Assembly: GCA_021018995.1 (NCBI GenBank)
Contig: CM037587.1
Coordinates: forward strand, 60,424,104-60,488,103
Reading direction: 5' to 3'
Source of the DNA: Chloranthus sessilifolius
Lineage: Eukaryota > Streptophyta > Magnoliopsida > Chloranthales > Chloranthaceae
Length of the DNA: 64,000 bases
Numbering within the stretch: the first letter of the stretch is position 1; every line of letters begins with the position of its first letter. Shown piece after piece: positions 9,541 to 21,969 of the stretch. The notes under the pieces are model-generated. The model did not search any database. It was not told the DNA's origin and was given only the letters and a program-made list of their open reading frames with translations. The position numbers were made by a program, and so were the translations under genes.

Positions 9541-12273
9541 AAAAAGAGGATGTTTGAAAGATGGTTCAATGCGTCTATGCATTGATTACCGGCAATTGAA
9601 CAACTTGACCATAAAGAATCGGTATCCACTCCCTAGGATTGATGACTTGTTCGACCAGTTACAGGGAGCAAAATTCTTTCCAAAGATAGATCTATGGTTC
9701 GATTACCATCAGATGAAGGTGAGAGCTGAAGATGTTCCAAAAATAGCCTTTCGCACAAGGATGGTCATTAAAAATTTCTTGTAATGCCATTCGGATTGAC
9801 AAATGCACCGGCATTGTTCATGGACCTCATGAACCGAGTATTCAAGCCATATCTAGACCAATGCATCATCGTCTTCATTGATGACATTCTCGTATACTCA
9901 AAGACGTGAGAAGAACATGAGCAACATTTGCATTTAGCATTGAAAACACTACGAGACTCTCAGCTTCAAAGCTCGATAAATGTGAGTTTTGGCTGGAACA
10001 AGTGAGTTTTCTGGGACACATCATTTCGGAATCGGGGGTAGCGGTAGACTCATCTAAGATAGAGGCTGTGGTAAAATGGGAACAACTCAGAACTGTCACC
10101 GAGATTCATAGCTTTATGGAATTCGCCGGCTACTATCGCAGATTCGTAGAAGGGTTCTCGAAGATCGTCAAACCATTCATGCAACTCACCTGAAATAATG
10201 TAAAATTTGGGTGGACCAAAGCATGTGAGAAGAGCATTCAAGAGCTCAAGAAAAGATTGACCTCCGCACCTGTGCTTATCATATCGTCCGACACTAGGGG
10301 CTTCGCAGTATTTACTGACGCATCTCACACTGGTCTTGGTTGCGTGCTGAATTAGCATGAACAAGTTGTTGCTTATGGTTCTAGGCAGTTGAAAGACCAT
10401 GAGAAATATTACCCCACTCATGACCTGGAATTAGCTGCGGTCATTTTTGCATTAAAAATCTAGAGGCACTACGTCTGTGGTGAAACCTTTGAAATCTTCA
10501 TTAGCCATAAGAGCCTCAAATACTTGTTCACACAGAAGGATCTAAATCTGAAGCAGAGAAGGTGGATGAAATTTTTGAAGGACTACGACTGTGTCATCCA
10601 GCAACACTCGGGGAAAGAAAATGTGGTAGCTGATGCACTTAGCCAAAAATCATCTGCTCAGCTGTCACACCTTGTGGCCAGAATTCATATATGGAAGCTG
10701 CTTGAGGAGATAACCTCTAGTGACACTCAGTTCGAATTAAAGTCTTTTAGCAAATATTAAGATCAAATCAATCCTCTTCAATAAGATCAGACAAAATCAG
10801 TTGAAAGATTCAGAGCTTATGACCATCAGACAGGGGATAAATAATGGTAATCAGTCAAAATTCTCCATTAATGGCAATGGTTCACTATTATTCAAAGGTC
10901 GAGTTTGTGTACCGACCAATGTCGAGTTGTGGCAGGAGATATTAGAAGAAGCTCATAAGTCTGCATATGCTATGCACCCGGGCAGCACCAAAATGTATCA
11001 CGACATGAAGAGAAATTTTTGGTGGAAAGGAATGAAAAGAGACATTGCCGAGTATGTAGCCAAGTGCTTGGTCTGTCAACAAGTTAAGGTGGACCATAGA
11101 CACCCTGCTGGCCTATTCCAGTCCCTACCAGTCCCAGAATGGAAATGGGAAAATATTTCGATGGACTTCATACTTGGTTTACCAAGAACTCAGAAGAGGC
11201 ATAACGCTATTTGGGTGGTTATTGACCGACTAACCAAGTCAACACACTTTCTTCCATACAGTACACATTACACTGCAAGCAAACTTGTCGAATTGTATTT
11301 GAAAGAGATTGTAAGGCTGCATGGCATACCTTCAAGCATCGTGTCAGACCGGGACCCACTCTACACATCCCAATTTTGGCAGCGATTTCTAGAGGGGATG
11401 GGTTCTAAACTGGAATTCAGCTCGGCTTTTCACCCTCAAACTGACGGACAAACTGAAAGGGTAAATCAAGTGATAGAAGATATGCTCAGGGCCTGTATGT
11501 TGGACTTCCAAGGGTCATGGGATAAACATTTGCCCTTGATCAAGTTCGCGTACAATAACAACTACTAAGCAAGTATCGGCATGGCATCTTTTGAAGCATT
11601 ATATGGCCGTCGATGTAAATCTCTACTAAATTGGGAAGAAGTTGGAGAGAGTATCTTGTTGGGCCCAGAACTCATTGAGAGCACAAATGAGATTGTTCGA
11701 CTTATTCGTGAATGTTTAAAGGTCTCTCAAAGCCAAGAGAAGAGTTATGCTGACCTAAAGAGATCAAGCATGGAGTTTCAGGAGATGTTTGCACGCAATA
11801 CTATTTTGTATATCAGTTAATGCGTAAATGCTCTAAAATTTGTACTCTTTACAGGTTGGAGATCACGTCTTTGTATAGATCTCACCTACCATGGGCGTAA
11901 TGCAATTCAGCAAGCGAGGAAAACTTAGCCCATGATATATTGGCCCTTTTGAAATTTTGGGTCGTATTGGTGAAGTGACATATTGCATCGCTTTACCGCC
12001 ACAGCTGTCTGCCATCCACAACGTGTTCCATGCATCGATGTTGAGAAAGTCTGGGAGGGATGCGTCACACATGCTGGATTATTGACCCATCGAAGTTATA
12101 AAGACCTGACCACAGTGGTAGAGCCAGTCAAAATTTTAGATCAAAAGGAACAAATCTTAAGGGCAAAACGAATTCCTTTGGTCTTAGTCTAGTGGCACAA
12201 CCACACCACCACTGAAGCGACGTGGGAGTAAGAAGCGAAAATCAAATAACAGTACCCGGGACTGTTCCAATGA
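9541..12273 (+). pseudogene. Tek-F pol: reverse transcriptase, RNase H, integrase, chromodomain
   Basis: Pol of a chromodomain Ty3/gypsy element (Tekay/Del-like). The 5' end is missing: it opens inside RT at [15 protein letters not shown] (9554). RT catalytic motif [10 protein letters not shown] is at about 9876-9905. RNase H runs about 10280-10640 with FTDASHTGLGCVL and ENVVADALS. Integrase has its zinc-binding part at about 10930-11090 and an intact 255-residue ORF at 10801-11568 with MDFILGLP, VSDRDPLY and QTDGQTERVNQ, so all three catalytic acids are present. The chromodomain end is at about 11980-12273 (HNVFHASML, then the TTTEATWE region and QYPGLFQ). Stops near 9903, 10192, 10352 and 10463 fit C-to-T changes of Arg, Gln or Trp codons. 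It is non-functional as it stands. Confidence 0.9.
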
Positions 12274-12954
12274 AATCAGCCACTCTGTTATGTCATGATA
12301 GTAAATGCAAATGAGTCCATGTATGTGCAGACAATGAAAAATTTGTAGGTGAGCTCAGTGCTAAACAGTTGTATGTCACAATCACATATATGTACCTTTT
12401 AAATTCAACATACTGAACAATTGTTCATAAATTGCATCTAAAGTATTATAGCACCCATGGAATAGGAAGAATGCAACACATTTGAGAAAATTCAAACGCT
12501 TGCCAAGTCCAGTATATCATGAGTCAAGTATATCATGTAGAAATTGCTCTCACATTCACCCTATTAATGACTAGCACAGGTCTGGATCACAACAAATCAG
12601 TTTAAACAATAGAGCGAGCCTAAAACCAACCCAAGAAAATAGAAACATTGCTTTTGTATTACTCGCCGCAGTGAGATGTAAGCTTGCCACGGCGACTTTG
12701 AAACGTTTAAATGGGGCCCGAGAAACCCTTGCCTTGTCATTTTCGAGATTTTAAGCCTGGGCCCCCTCTCTCTTCATCCCTCCCACGTGAATCGAGACTT
12801 TTTGCATTCAAATCCTTCAATTTTCTCGCACCAAGACTCTTAAAGCTCAAGGATCGATGTGTCAGAGCTTCTCCAAGTCCAAATTTCTATCGATTTAACC
12901 CGTCTTGTGAGGCAAATCACACGAAACCCTCTATTTTCTCGATTTCTTTTGTGC
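12274..12954 (+). other. Tek-F spacer between pol and extra ORF, with a 35-nt dyad
   Basis: No gene seen. At 12662-12696 there is a 35-nt imperfect dyad (CTCGCCGCAGTGA ... TTGCCACGGCGAC) of the same type as those inside the LTR of this element. Confidence 0.55.
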
Positions 12955-14296
12955 ATGGCGTTGAGGAAATCCACAACCAAAATCCCAGTTTCTATACCAA
13001 AACCCTCTACTATAGGGCAAGTCCCCGGCTAGTTCAGAAGCTCCATCGCCAAGCCGAGAACAACTGGCGGGATGGTGGGCAAATAAGACCTTTGAGCCTA
13101 AATGGTTGTTTGACCCGAAATTGTTTATTGGCGATATGATCGTCTGGTCCATAGACCACATCAGACGTGCCAACCTTGAGCCCCTGCTTCAACCCGTCCA
13201 GCCCCATTATCACCCACGTCTGGTTAGACTGTTCCACCAGAATTTCAAGGACGGTGACACCCATGGAAATTTCACCACAGAAATCGACGGGCGTACATTC
13301 CACATAGGCATGTATGATATTGTCGCAGCCATGCGTTGTGGTGCAAAATATTATAACGCTCAGGGTTTATAAGATCCTCGACCCAAAGAACCTAGGTTTC
13401 ACGAAATTGTAGTTGGAATGACCAGTGGCCTTCAAGCATCCGATCAATCCGTGACTCGAACGCAATTGCCTGACCGAATGTGGTTTCTAGACATCATATT
13501 CCGAAGTAATTTATACCCTCTCCAGCATGAGAGAGAGAGATTCAAGACTTATTACTCCAGGCACTATTCATCGTACGCGAGGATCGGTGGTTTTCAGCAC
13601 CTCGAGTTGTCTATGAAGGCATAAAGTACGCAAACAAGGAATCACTGACCACTGTCAACAAACCCTTGACCGCCCTACCCTATGCCCGAATAATATCGCG
13701 ACTTCTTGATGGGCATGAAGATGACGAAAAAGAAGAGCCATATGAAATACTGGCAGAAGAAGAAACTAGGAAGGATAATGTTGAGAACTTTTCATGGATG
13801 CAGTGGAATATAATTTTGAAGAGATGCCAGCTGAGTGACAAATAGAGCTTTGCGGCAACCGGCTATTGGTGCGCAACAAGAAGAGCCTGACCAGGCTGCA
13901 CAGGAGCCCGAACAACCTATGCATGCTCAGCCACCTCACCCGCAAATGCCTCAAGGTCAATTCCTAACATTGTTGGAATTCACTCGACAAATGGAATTGC
14001 AGCAGCATCAAATTTCTCAGCTTTTAGAAACCCAGCATAGGCAGTACATGGAGCAATTTGAGGTCCTCCATCAAAACAATTTTGTGATGCACCAGAGATT
14101 GGACTTTCAAGATGAAGTCCTTGGTCATTGGATGGAGAATATGTACTGAACCACGGGCATCCCACTCACAGCTCAAGCACGGGAGTTCGTCTCTGACTAC
14201 ACGAAAAAAGCAACTCGTTCGAGGGCTGATCCCTCGGAGACTGGAGCTCAATGCCGCTATGAGCAACCATCCAAGCAACCACTAGAACCTCCTGGT
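12955..14296 (+). pseudogene. Tek-F extra ORF: putative plant transposon protein-like, broken
   Basis: A second protein region between pol and the PPT, in the position where envelope-like genes sit in other gypsy elements, but with no sign of a signal peptide or membrane segment. An ATG at 12955 opens MALRKSTTKIPVSIP. After a shift, 13106-13372 holds FDPKLFIGDMIVWSID, PHYHPRLVRLFHQNF and IDGRTFHIGMYDIV, then 13418-13624 LWFLD-like and NLYPLQHERERF motifs. These resemble the putative plant transposon protein domain found in many plant gypsy-associated ORFs. The C-terminal part (13835-14149) is Gln-rich and probably coiled coil. A GGTGAG donor-like site follows at about 14293. Function is unknown. 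Confidence 0.65.
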
Positions 14297-14687
14297 GAGT
14301 TCTTTAAATCTTCACATGTTATTTGCTTTTTAGCAGTAAATTGGATACAGGACTCGAATGCTTAAAATTTTTATGAGGTCCATTCCTTACCAATATATAA
14401 CATGTTGCATATTTTTCACTTTTGATGTACTTTCTACCCTACATGATAGATATAGATCATACTGATAGATCACAATAGTTTTTTGCTTCTTAGAATTAAG
14501 AGAGAGTTAACGCTTCTCATGTAAATGAAGTCACAATTCGAACAGATCCAAAATTTTATTATAGCATAGAAACTATTAGTACTTACTCTGAAATCTACTA
14601 TAACCACAAACCAATCAATCACACGGTCCTGATACATCTTCAAAATCCCCACTCCAGTCATCAATTTTCGAGGACGAAAAATTATTT
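14297..14687 (+). other. Tek-F 3' untranslated region
   Basis: AT-rich, no gene. It ends with TTTTCGAGGACGAAAA at about 14666-14681, a motif commonly found directly before the PPT of Tekay-type elements. Confidence 0.6.
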
Positions 14688-14698
14688 AAGGGGGGGAG
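14688..14698 (+). other. Polypurine tract of Tek-F
   Basis: AAGGGGGGGAG directly before the LTR start. It primes plus-strand DNA synthesis. Confidence 0.85.
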
Positions 14699-15737
14699 TG
14701 TAACACCCGACCATTTCCCACACCTGATAAACCAAACCTAACAGTTCATATATATATGGACTCGGTCTCTTTGGAACAGGACCCAATAACCAAGTAACCC
14801 CTTGTGTGAGAAACAACAGTTAAACCCATAGTTTAGTCCTAATGTGTTAACAGCCACTTTTTGTGACCCAATAGTAATAGCCCTAGAATCTGACCTGTTG
14901 CCAGTACTTGAGGGCCGAGACAACCCAACATGGCCCATGGGTGGAAACCATTAGAGCATTTGGCCTACAGGCTATAAACCCCATTCTTGGACCTTTAGTT
15001 TAACTCATACACCCATAATGCGTATATAGGTTACACACTTGAACCGACCACAGTTTATTTAGCCCCCATGCACACATAAGCTGTGCATAGGAATTGAGTG
15101 TCGAGTAAGAGAGAAAATGCAGCAAAAGCCCCTTCCTCTCATCGTCTCTACCTTGAAGGAGCTCTCTTCACTGTCTGATCTCGATAGTTCCATCCACTCA
15201 AATCAACCCTCGCTATAGAGAGAGACCACTCCATTTATTCTTGAAATCTCGGGCTCATTTCGAGCAAAGGACCAGACGTCCTCACGGGAAGGAGTTACGC
15301 GGAGCGCGGAGACTTTGCATGCGAGAAGTCAATTGTGGTAAAATTATAAATCCTTGCACTGGAAGTTTATTTTATAAAATTAGAACCGAATCACGCAAGA
15401 GTTAGAAGTTCATGAAGTCCAACGCCTCGATCTGCGTCCATGCATAATCACGCTAGTGTTTGGAGTTCAATTTGCATAAGCCGACCCGACTAGGTTGCTT
15501 TCTAACAATGCATACCTCTAGATCCTATGGATTCGACTCATGACCAACTCGGGAATCAAATTCATGAATTTTTTAGGGTTTCGGATCGTGTCTTGTGCGG
15601 ATTGCATGTGATAGAAGGCTAGTTTAGCAAGATCTCGCATTTGGCTACCTTATTGCATCGTTTAGGCGAAGTCTATGCATGAAATTCGGGAATCCGAAGC
15701 TTAGAAAACAAAATAGAGCCTTGGTGAGCTATTATGG

Positions 15738-15930
15738 CTCGCTGCGGCGACCTTTAAGCTCACCGCAGCGAGTGCTATCTCAAAGCCCAGGCCATTTCGG
15801 CACTAGAAAATCTCGCCATGGCGAGATTGGCCTATGGCCTGTGGTACCTGAAGAGCTCGTCGTGGCAACCTGTAGACTCGCCACGGCGAGGTGTCTTTGT
15901 CATGTGGCACCCTCATGAGCTCGTCGCGGC
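15738..15930. repeat. 35-nt and 20-nt dyads in LTR F
   Basis: 15738-15772 and 15856-15890 are 35-nt dyads: arms CTCGCTGCGGCGA / TCACCGCAGCGAG, and CTCGTCGTGGC / GCCACGGCGAG. Between them 15809-15828 is a perfect 20-bp palindrome, AATCTCGCCA followed by its complement. A half unit follows at about 15918. Confidence 0.8.
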
Positions 15931-16473
15931 GACATGTGTCCTATTTGTGTGCTTGGACTTCTTGGTGTGCTTTATGCCGGGAAAGATCCCGACCTGACCA
16001 TGTATGGTTCACTGACCATAGTGTGTATGTCGTGCATAAATTAGGGTATACGAGTGGGCTCGTTTGCTAGAGCTTTGACCGTGATTCGATAGCTTTGATT
16101 TGGAAAAGTCTGACACGTGAGGTAGGGAAGAACACTTCACTGAATGCATGTTCTTTTTTGAAGTTCATGTTATTGATGCAAGTATTAAAATGATATTTTC
16201 TATAACTGCTAGGCAAGAATGTTGACATGTTTTGAAGAGTATAATTTATAGATTTACGCACCTAATTTGCATGCTTTTGTACACGCATCTTGATATGTAT
16301 TTGGATGACTTTGATACGCATTCCAGATTCCATGTGTGACTTTTACCATTGAATTCAGCTTATATATCTCATCGCTGATATACATTGTGTGCTCGCTTTA
16401 ATAAGTCCAATCCTTAATTGTTTAAATTGTGTTATCTACGTGATTCATGTCATGATTCGTGTCTTTGTGATTG

Positions 16474-16740
16474 CAAGATCTGGTTCAAGTGACCCTGCTA
16501 ACTTGCTCTGGGGCTTGGTAATGGCTCAAGTGACCCTGCTAACTTGCTCAGGGGCTTGGCGATCTGGCTCAAGTGACCCTATTAACTTGCTCAGGGGCTT
16601 GGCAATCCATCTCGACCCAAGTGACCCTGTTAACGTAGATCAGGGGCTTGTCCTTCTTGAATTGAGTGACCTAGTTAACATAGCTCAAGGGCTCAATCTC
16701 TTGGTTCAAGTGACCCTGGTAACATAGCTCAAGGGCTTGA
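16474..16740 (+). repeat. Minisatellite in LTR F, about 50-bp unit
   Basis: Five to six degenerate tandem copies, each with AAGTGACCCTGCTAACTTGC or a close form, then a GGGGCTTG tail. Confidence 0.85.
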
Positions 16741-17523
16741 CAACGTGATACTTGAATCTTGTTTGTGAACTGTGCTACACGTTTCTAGTGATGTTCTCGT
16801 TTGATATGTTCCCATGCCTCTTATACGTTCACTTGTTCTTATATGCATTATATTGAAACTTGATTATTTTTAGTTAAAGAAGTCCTTACTTGATCGTATG
16901 TTTTTAATTATGCATCAAGATTTGTGAATAGGAATGATAAATTGAAATTCAACAATTATTATTCCCTATTGAGCTTGGATGAAGCTCACTCCTCGACTAT
17001 ACGTCACAGCTGTAGGAGCCAATATTGAGCGCGATCAAGAGCAAGAGGAAGAGCCAGATTACAACCCAGAAGAGGAAGCAGATCTACCTGAGAGGCACTA
17101 TCCTTAGTGGGTTGTAGTTGAATATCACGGCTATATATTTTGGGTTTTTGGACAAAGGTACAGTGAGATTTTATAATTAAATGAAATGATATATTTTGCT
17201 CTGCTGTTTAGATGAAGGTCGACCTTCATCGGTGGATGCTTGGTTTTGGACATGGGTACATAGTAGTTAGCCATGTGAGTTTATATTGTCATTATGCTCA
17301 TGTTATAGCTCTGTTATGCTTTCGTTTAGCGCACTTTATGTTCCACATTTGTAAGCTTACCATTGTGAGATGGCCTGATCCTTTATATTACTAATGTGAG
17401 GAAGGATCGAGCTATCTAGAGGTGATGCTTGCACGATGATACCATAGCATCACTGTATTTTCGGATCTTGTGTGTATGATCCGACGGCATGGGTTTTTGG
17501 TAAGGAAAATCCGGGCTGTCACA

Positions 17524-18563
17524 TCGTGCCACACAAGGCACATTCTGGATATAACTGAACTGGCGCAACACCCGTGAGGGGAAGTAATGGGTACTCCCAG
17601 TCAAACCCAGAAGAGTGATGCCCTTGTGATCCTGGACCACACTATCGGGAAGGTTCTATCAAGCCATGGGAGCTTCCACACGAGCTTAGCATTGGTCAGC
17701 CATAGGTGCATCTCGCGCGTATTCCCTTGAGGTAGCAAAAAACATCGGCCCAAAAAGCATCAGGAGACCTCTCCTCTCACCACATAAAAATGAGGCATGG
17801 GTCCCAAAATAGCAAGGTACTCACCAAGCCAGATCTGAAGAACAGGGCATCCCCGGAAGTTCTCCACTTTGCCCGAGGCAAAGGCATCAAGTCCCCATAG
17901 AGCATGGCCAGCATAAAATGCATGATGGAATGATTCTTTTCAAGCTCCATCAGTACATCGTAGAGTGCAAGAGAGAAACTCTCTCCCCCCGTATAGAATA
18001 GGATGTCCGAGAGAAGGCCAAAGGCAAAAGTGTTCACATTATAAATATTTTGAATTGGCAACTTTTACAAACTTTCATCACCAAAAATTTCTCTCAGGAA
18101 TTTCACCGAACACCTGGTAGGCCCACCGGCAAGGCTTTTCTCATATTCATTTTTCTTCAAGCCTAAAGACATGTGGACGATCTTACCATAGCTTGGCTTC
18201 GGCACTACTTTAGCAAGGCCATGATGTACCCTCAGACCCAACAAAACAGAAAGCTCTTCAAGCATCAATGTCAACTCACGTACACCAAAATGGAATACAT
18301 GGGCTTCCGCATCCCAAAAGGGAAACCGCCGCATGGATGAGTTCCCAAAACGGGGGATCATCGAGAAAAGAGGGAAGACGAGCAAGCCCAAGCTGATCCA
18401 GGACCACGAGCTCACTTTCTTTCAAACTGCCGAGCCATTGTTTAAGAAATCTGGGTATGATACCCAAAGAGCGAAGTGTAAAAACCTCATTTTCCCCCGG
18501 GAAGGTGGGGTCGTGAGGTGGGTCCATAGTCATACAAAGTCGTCCCAATGGATCACAAATCAA
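17524..18563 (-). pseudogene. Plant mobile domain protein remnant in Tat-E
   Basis: Minus-strand coding remains of a plant mobile domain (aminotransferase-like) protein, a type often carried as an extra ORF by Tat/Ogre-like elements. Order from the N-terminus: 18563-18276 with GIIPRFLKQWLGSLKESELV and PSFLDDPPFWELIHA; 18415-18065 with HVFHFGVRELTLMLEELSVL; 18061-17777 with MHFMLAMLYGDLMPLPRAKW; then 17640-17524 with STHYFPSRVLRQFSYIQNVP. At least three frame changes separate these parts. The protein is cut at 17523 by the end of LTR F. No catalytic function is known for the retroelement copies. Confidence 0.75.
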
Positions 18564-20789
18564 TATAGAATGATGAACCCACCCTCAAGAGAAAAAGACA
18601 AGAAAATTGGTGCAAAAATCAACACCCAACTGAAAATAGAGAAAAAAAACCATTCTCTGGCCTTATAGGCCAACTCGGGCATTTTTAGGCAGGCGTGCAT
18701 ACTATGCACGCATGCCAAACAATGAAAAAATAAAAAGAAAAAACCTTGTTTTTAGGACCTGTATAAAGCTTGCTTCATTTATGGACATGCCCTGCTTATA
18801 TACTAGAACACTTGGCGCCCCAGACCACGAGTTGGGGGCACTTAACTATTACCACCTAACCTGTTTACCGTGTTTCAGGTATCACCCTCGTAGAAAAGAG
18901 AAAGGGCATGATTTTTAGCAGTTTTTTTCAGCTACACATGACTAATTGGTCATCACCCCATCAATAAAAAGGGAACTTCTTTTCATACCCATCCTGCAGA
19001 AAATTCAGAACAAATTCATACCATCTAAATTTATGCCCCTTCTTGCAAGCAAATACATCCCATCCAGAAAGGAGACAATAAAAGGAGAGGAAGAGATGAG
19101 AAAAACACCCTTTCAAATTTGTTCAAAACAGAAACACATCAATCACCATTAATCATTGCCTTATTACATCACCGAGGAAAATTCAAAGTCCAAGTGTTCA
19201 AAAGCAAAAAAGAGAAAGAGAAGCCCATCAAGAGCCTCGATCCTCCTCAAGTCTCCCTCCTCTGCCGCCGCTGCGTCCTCTGGTACGTCATGGATCTGAC
19301 ATCTTCGATACGAGATCACATATGATGCAGTCAGCTGCCTAAAGAGCGTGATTCCCTCTCAAGAGCCTCCTGAAAATATCACCCAAATGAGTCAGGCAAG
19401 GGAGATATGGGCCAACAAAAATGAAGAAAAAGGCAATCGGGATCATACTTACCACCTCAGCTTCCCGAAGGTTGGCAATGTGACGGTAATACTCTGCCTG
19501 TTGGATCGCAGATGTATAATCCTACTCAAACATAAATAAGAAGAGAATGAGCAAATCAAAAGAACCAATGCATCTCTAAAAAATTATCAACTCGCCCTAG
19601 GGATCGGCTCAGGTGGAGGTACTCTAACAACCTTGGTAGAGAGGCGAGCACACTCCACTACCTCCTCACACAGCTACAAGAGCCACCCATCATCCAACTG
19701 CCTATGCCCAAAAACTCCAAAGGGCCCTGCCCTTGAGATCGTAACGGATCCCACACTGGAAGTCCCTGATGGTCCCGCTCCTACCGTCCCGGAGGGCCCC
19801 ACAAACATATCCAAGCTAAAAGCCTTAGCAGCTCTAAACTGAAAAGGAAGAACACAACCATCAGATAATGATCGTAGAGGCCGGAAGTGAAATAAATGAA
19901 CCAAGTGAAAAGAAAGATTACCTAGCTAAGTGGACCCCCGAAGGCCACATAGTTGGCGTCGAGTACAAATTGGGAGAGGATGCATCGATAGGGGAGAGCC
20001 TCGTAGCATCTCTGATACCCCCTACCCGACTTGAAAAGGCCCTATGTCGACCACCCCCAGTGATGAAGCTGCTCTGTAAGCTGCTTGATCGTTCCCCTGA
20101 TGCCAGCATGTCGCCAGGAGGATCCACGGGAACAGTAGTGTAGCCACAGTACTGATGGACCACCCGCTCCCCTAAGTAATAAACCTGCGTAGAGGAGTCG
20201 CAAAAGACGATGACTCTGCAGGCAACAAACATCTATGCCTACACGACAGAATCCCAGTCTAAGAATGAGGAGCCTGCGTAGGGATCAACACCACCTTATC
20301 CAAAGAAGAGAAGTTTCTATAGTTGAATGGAACGTCCAAATCTCAATAGACATGAGGAAGAAAAGGAAGGAGGTACGAACCTGCTCCAGGAGCATTATTA
20401 GATCAAACTAGGATCTCAAGCCCAACTCCAGGTGACTCATCCCAGCATCTCAGCGACAGTCCGTATACCAGCAACATAGAAAAGGGTACTCATCATCCCA
20501 TGGATGGAGGAGGGGGAAACCGGACTGGAAATAAAGGTAGCCCCAGATATGAAAAAATGAACAAAAGAAGATCATAAATAAAAAGTGCATACCTATAAAA
20601 ATAGGAAAAGTAAAAAGGGCAGAGGAAGGTCACCTCTATCACGTGCCAAAAACCGTAGAGGGAGGAGGGTCCCCACAAAGGCTCAGACTAGGCTATCCAT
20701 CAAAACGGCTTATCCAGCGTCACCCCAGTCAACTCAATGAACGTCTATCCAGTTCTCCATCAAAAGGAGAAGAGATAGCTAGACACACC
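18564..20789 (-). other. Tat-E internal region between mobile-domain remnant and LTR
   Basis: Mostly decayed. A second weak plant-mobile-domain-like stretch lies at 19918-20240 minus, with YYLGERVVHQYCG, VPVDPPGDMLASGE and LYSTPTMWPSGVHLAR. A 29-bp palindrome is at 18688-18716. The segment next to the LTR (20740-20789) keeps the TCTCCTTTTG motif that follows the PBS in Tat-B and Tat-C, but the PBS itself is not recognisable. No complete gene is seen. Confidence 0.5.
18688..18716. repeat. 29-bp palindrome with TGCATA / TATGCA core
   Basis: Arms GGCAGGCGTGCATA and TATGCACGCATGCC pair at 13 of 14 positions. The same core recurs in Tat-G LTR palindromes and at 24281-24308. Confidence 0.8.
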
Positions 20790-21329
20790 TATTGCTACGC
20801 ACTTTTTTTGGGCTCCTCTTGGTCCCCGGAAAGAGTGGCCCAACTCGGTCCGAGTGGACTCTGGCTAAGGCGATGGAATAATAAATTAGGGAATATTAAA
20901 TTGCTGAAAAGAAAAGGTGAATATTAAATTGAGAATACCTGGATGATGCGATCGCCAGCTGCAAATATTTATCGACTTGGCAACACGTCACTGATCACGC
21001 TTTAAGATGAGCAAGGGCTTCCAAGTTTAACTCCTTTACTGAATCGTCAGTCGGCCAATGTCAGCATCTGTGGGTTGCCTATAGTCTAACTAGTTTGGTT
21101 TTTCCTATTCTTGCTGGGATTCTAATTAACTTGGCTTACTAGTCCAATTGGGAGTCTAATTGACCTGGTCTCCTAATCCTACTAGTTGTTTAATTTAACT
21201 AAATATCCTAATTTTAATTAGAAATCAAATTAATTAAAAAAGAGGTTTGGACCCGTTATGCTAAGGAGGATCAGTCCCATTCCCGGGTACCTTCCGTAAG
21301 CTCCCTTGGGAAAATTGGATGGCTAAGGA

Positions 21330-21865
21330 TTATTTTTAAAATAGTATAGATTGAAAATTTGAATTTAAGTTTAAAATTTGAGATTTGAAGATTGAAGACT
21401 GAAAATTTTAAGGATTATGGATTAAGACTGAATATTAGAATTTGAGTTCGAAATTAAGAATTAAAAAAAGAAGGATTGAAGGATCTAAAACTAGAGTTTA
21501 GAGACTAAAACTCGGGACTGATTAAAATCTAAAATCGGAGATCAAGAACTAAAAATTTGAATTTAGGAATTTATGATTTAAGATCTAAAGCTTAAAAAAT
21601 ATAGGAATTTAAGATCTAGAACGACAAGGTAGAAACTAAAATTGAAATTTAAGGATTAAAATCTAAGGACTGGTTCTAGAAACTAAGAACTAGAACTAGA
21701 AAATTAAGAACTAAAAAAAACTAAGAACTGGTTCTAGAAATTAAGAACTAGAACCAAAGATTAAAAACTAAGATTTAAGACTAGAATTTAAGAAATAAAA
21801 GCTAGAACTTAAGAACTAGACTCTAGAACTAGAAGAAAATTAAGAATTAGATCTAAGGAATTACC
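21330..21865. repeat. AAGAACTAGAA-type low-complexity block in LTR E
   Basis: More than 500 bp made of drifting copies of short words such as AAGAACTAGAA, GGATTAAAATCTAA and TTTGAATTTAAG. It explains much of the extra length of this LTR. Confidence 0.7.
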
Positions 21866-21950
21866 TGAAGCCAAGCACTGCAGAGGAGGAACTCAAAAAG
21901 TCAATTGTTCGATGCTAAAATTGTGTGTTGAGGGTCAAGGCAGAGAGGTT

Positions 21951-21958
21951 TATTTATA
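21951..21958 (-). promoter_or_regulatory. TATA box of LTR E
   Basis: TATAAATA on the minus strand, 12 bp downstream of the first dyad unit of the array. Confidence 0.55.
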
Positions 21959-21969
21959 GGTATATGGGT

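Larger units (their letters stand above)
14699..17523 (+). repeat. 3' LTR of Tek-F
   Basis: A 2825-bp LTR starting TGTAACACCCGACC right after the PPT and ending GGGCTGTCACA. The long size and TGTAACACCC start suit Tekay/Del elements. It holds 35-nt dyads (15738-15890) and a tandem repeat (16474-16740). Right of 17523 the sequence switches to the plant mobile domain pseudogene of Tat-E, so Tek-F probably inserted there; with its 5' end lost, no target duplication can be tested. Confidence 0.85.

Noticed and set aside
12955-14296. Envelope gene
   Set aside because: Position fits, but there is no signal peptide, transmembrane segment or cleavage motif, and the motifs match plant transposon proteins instead.
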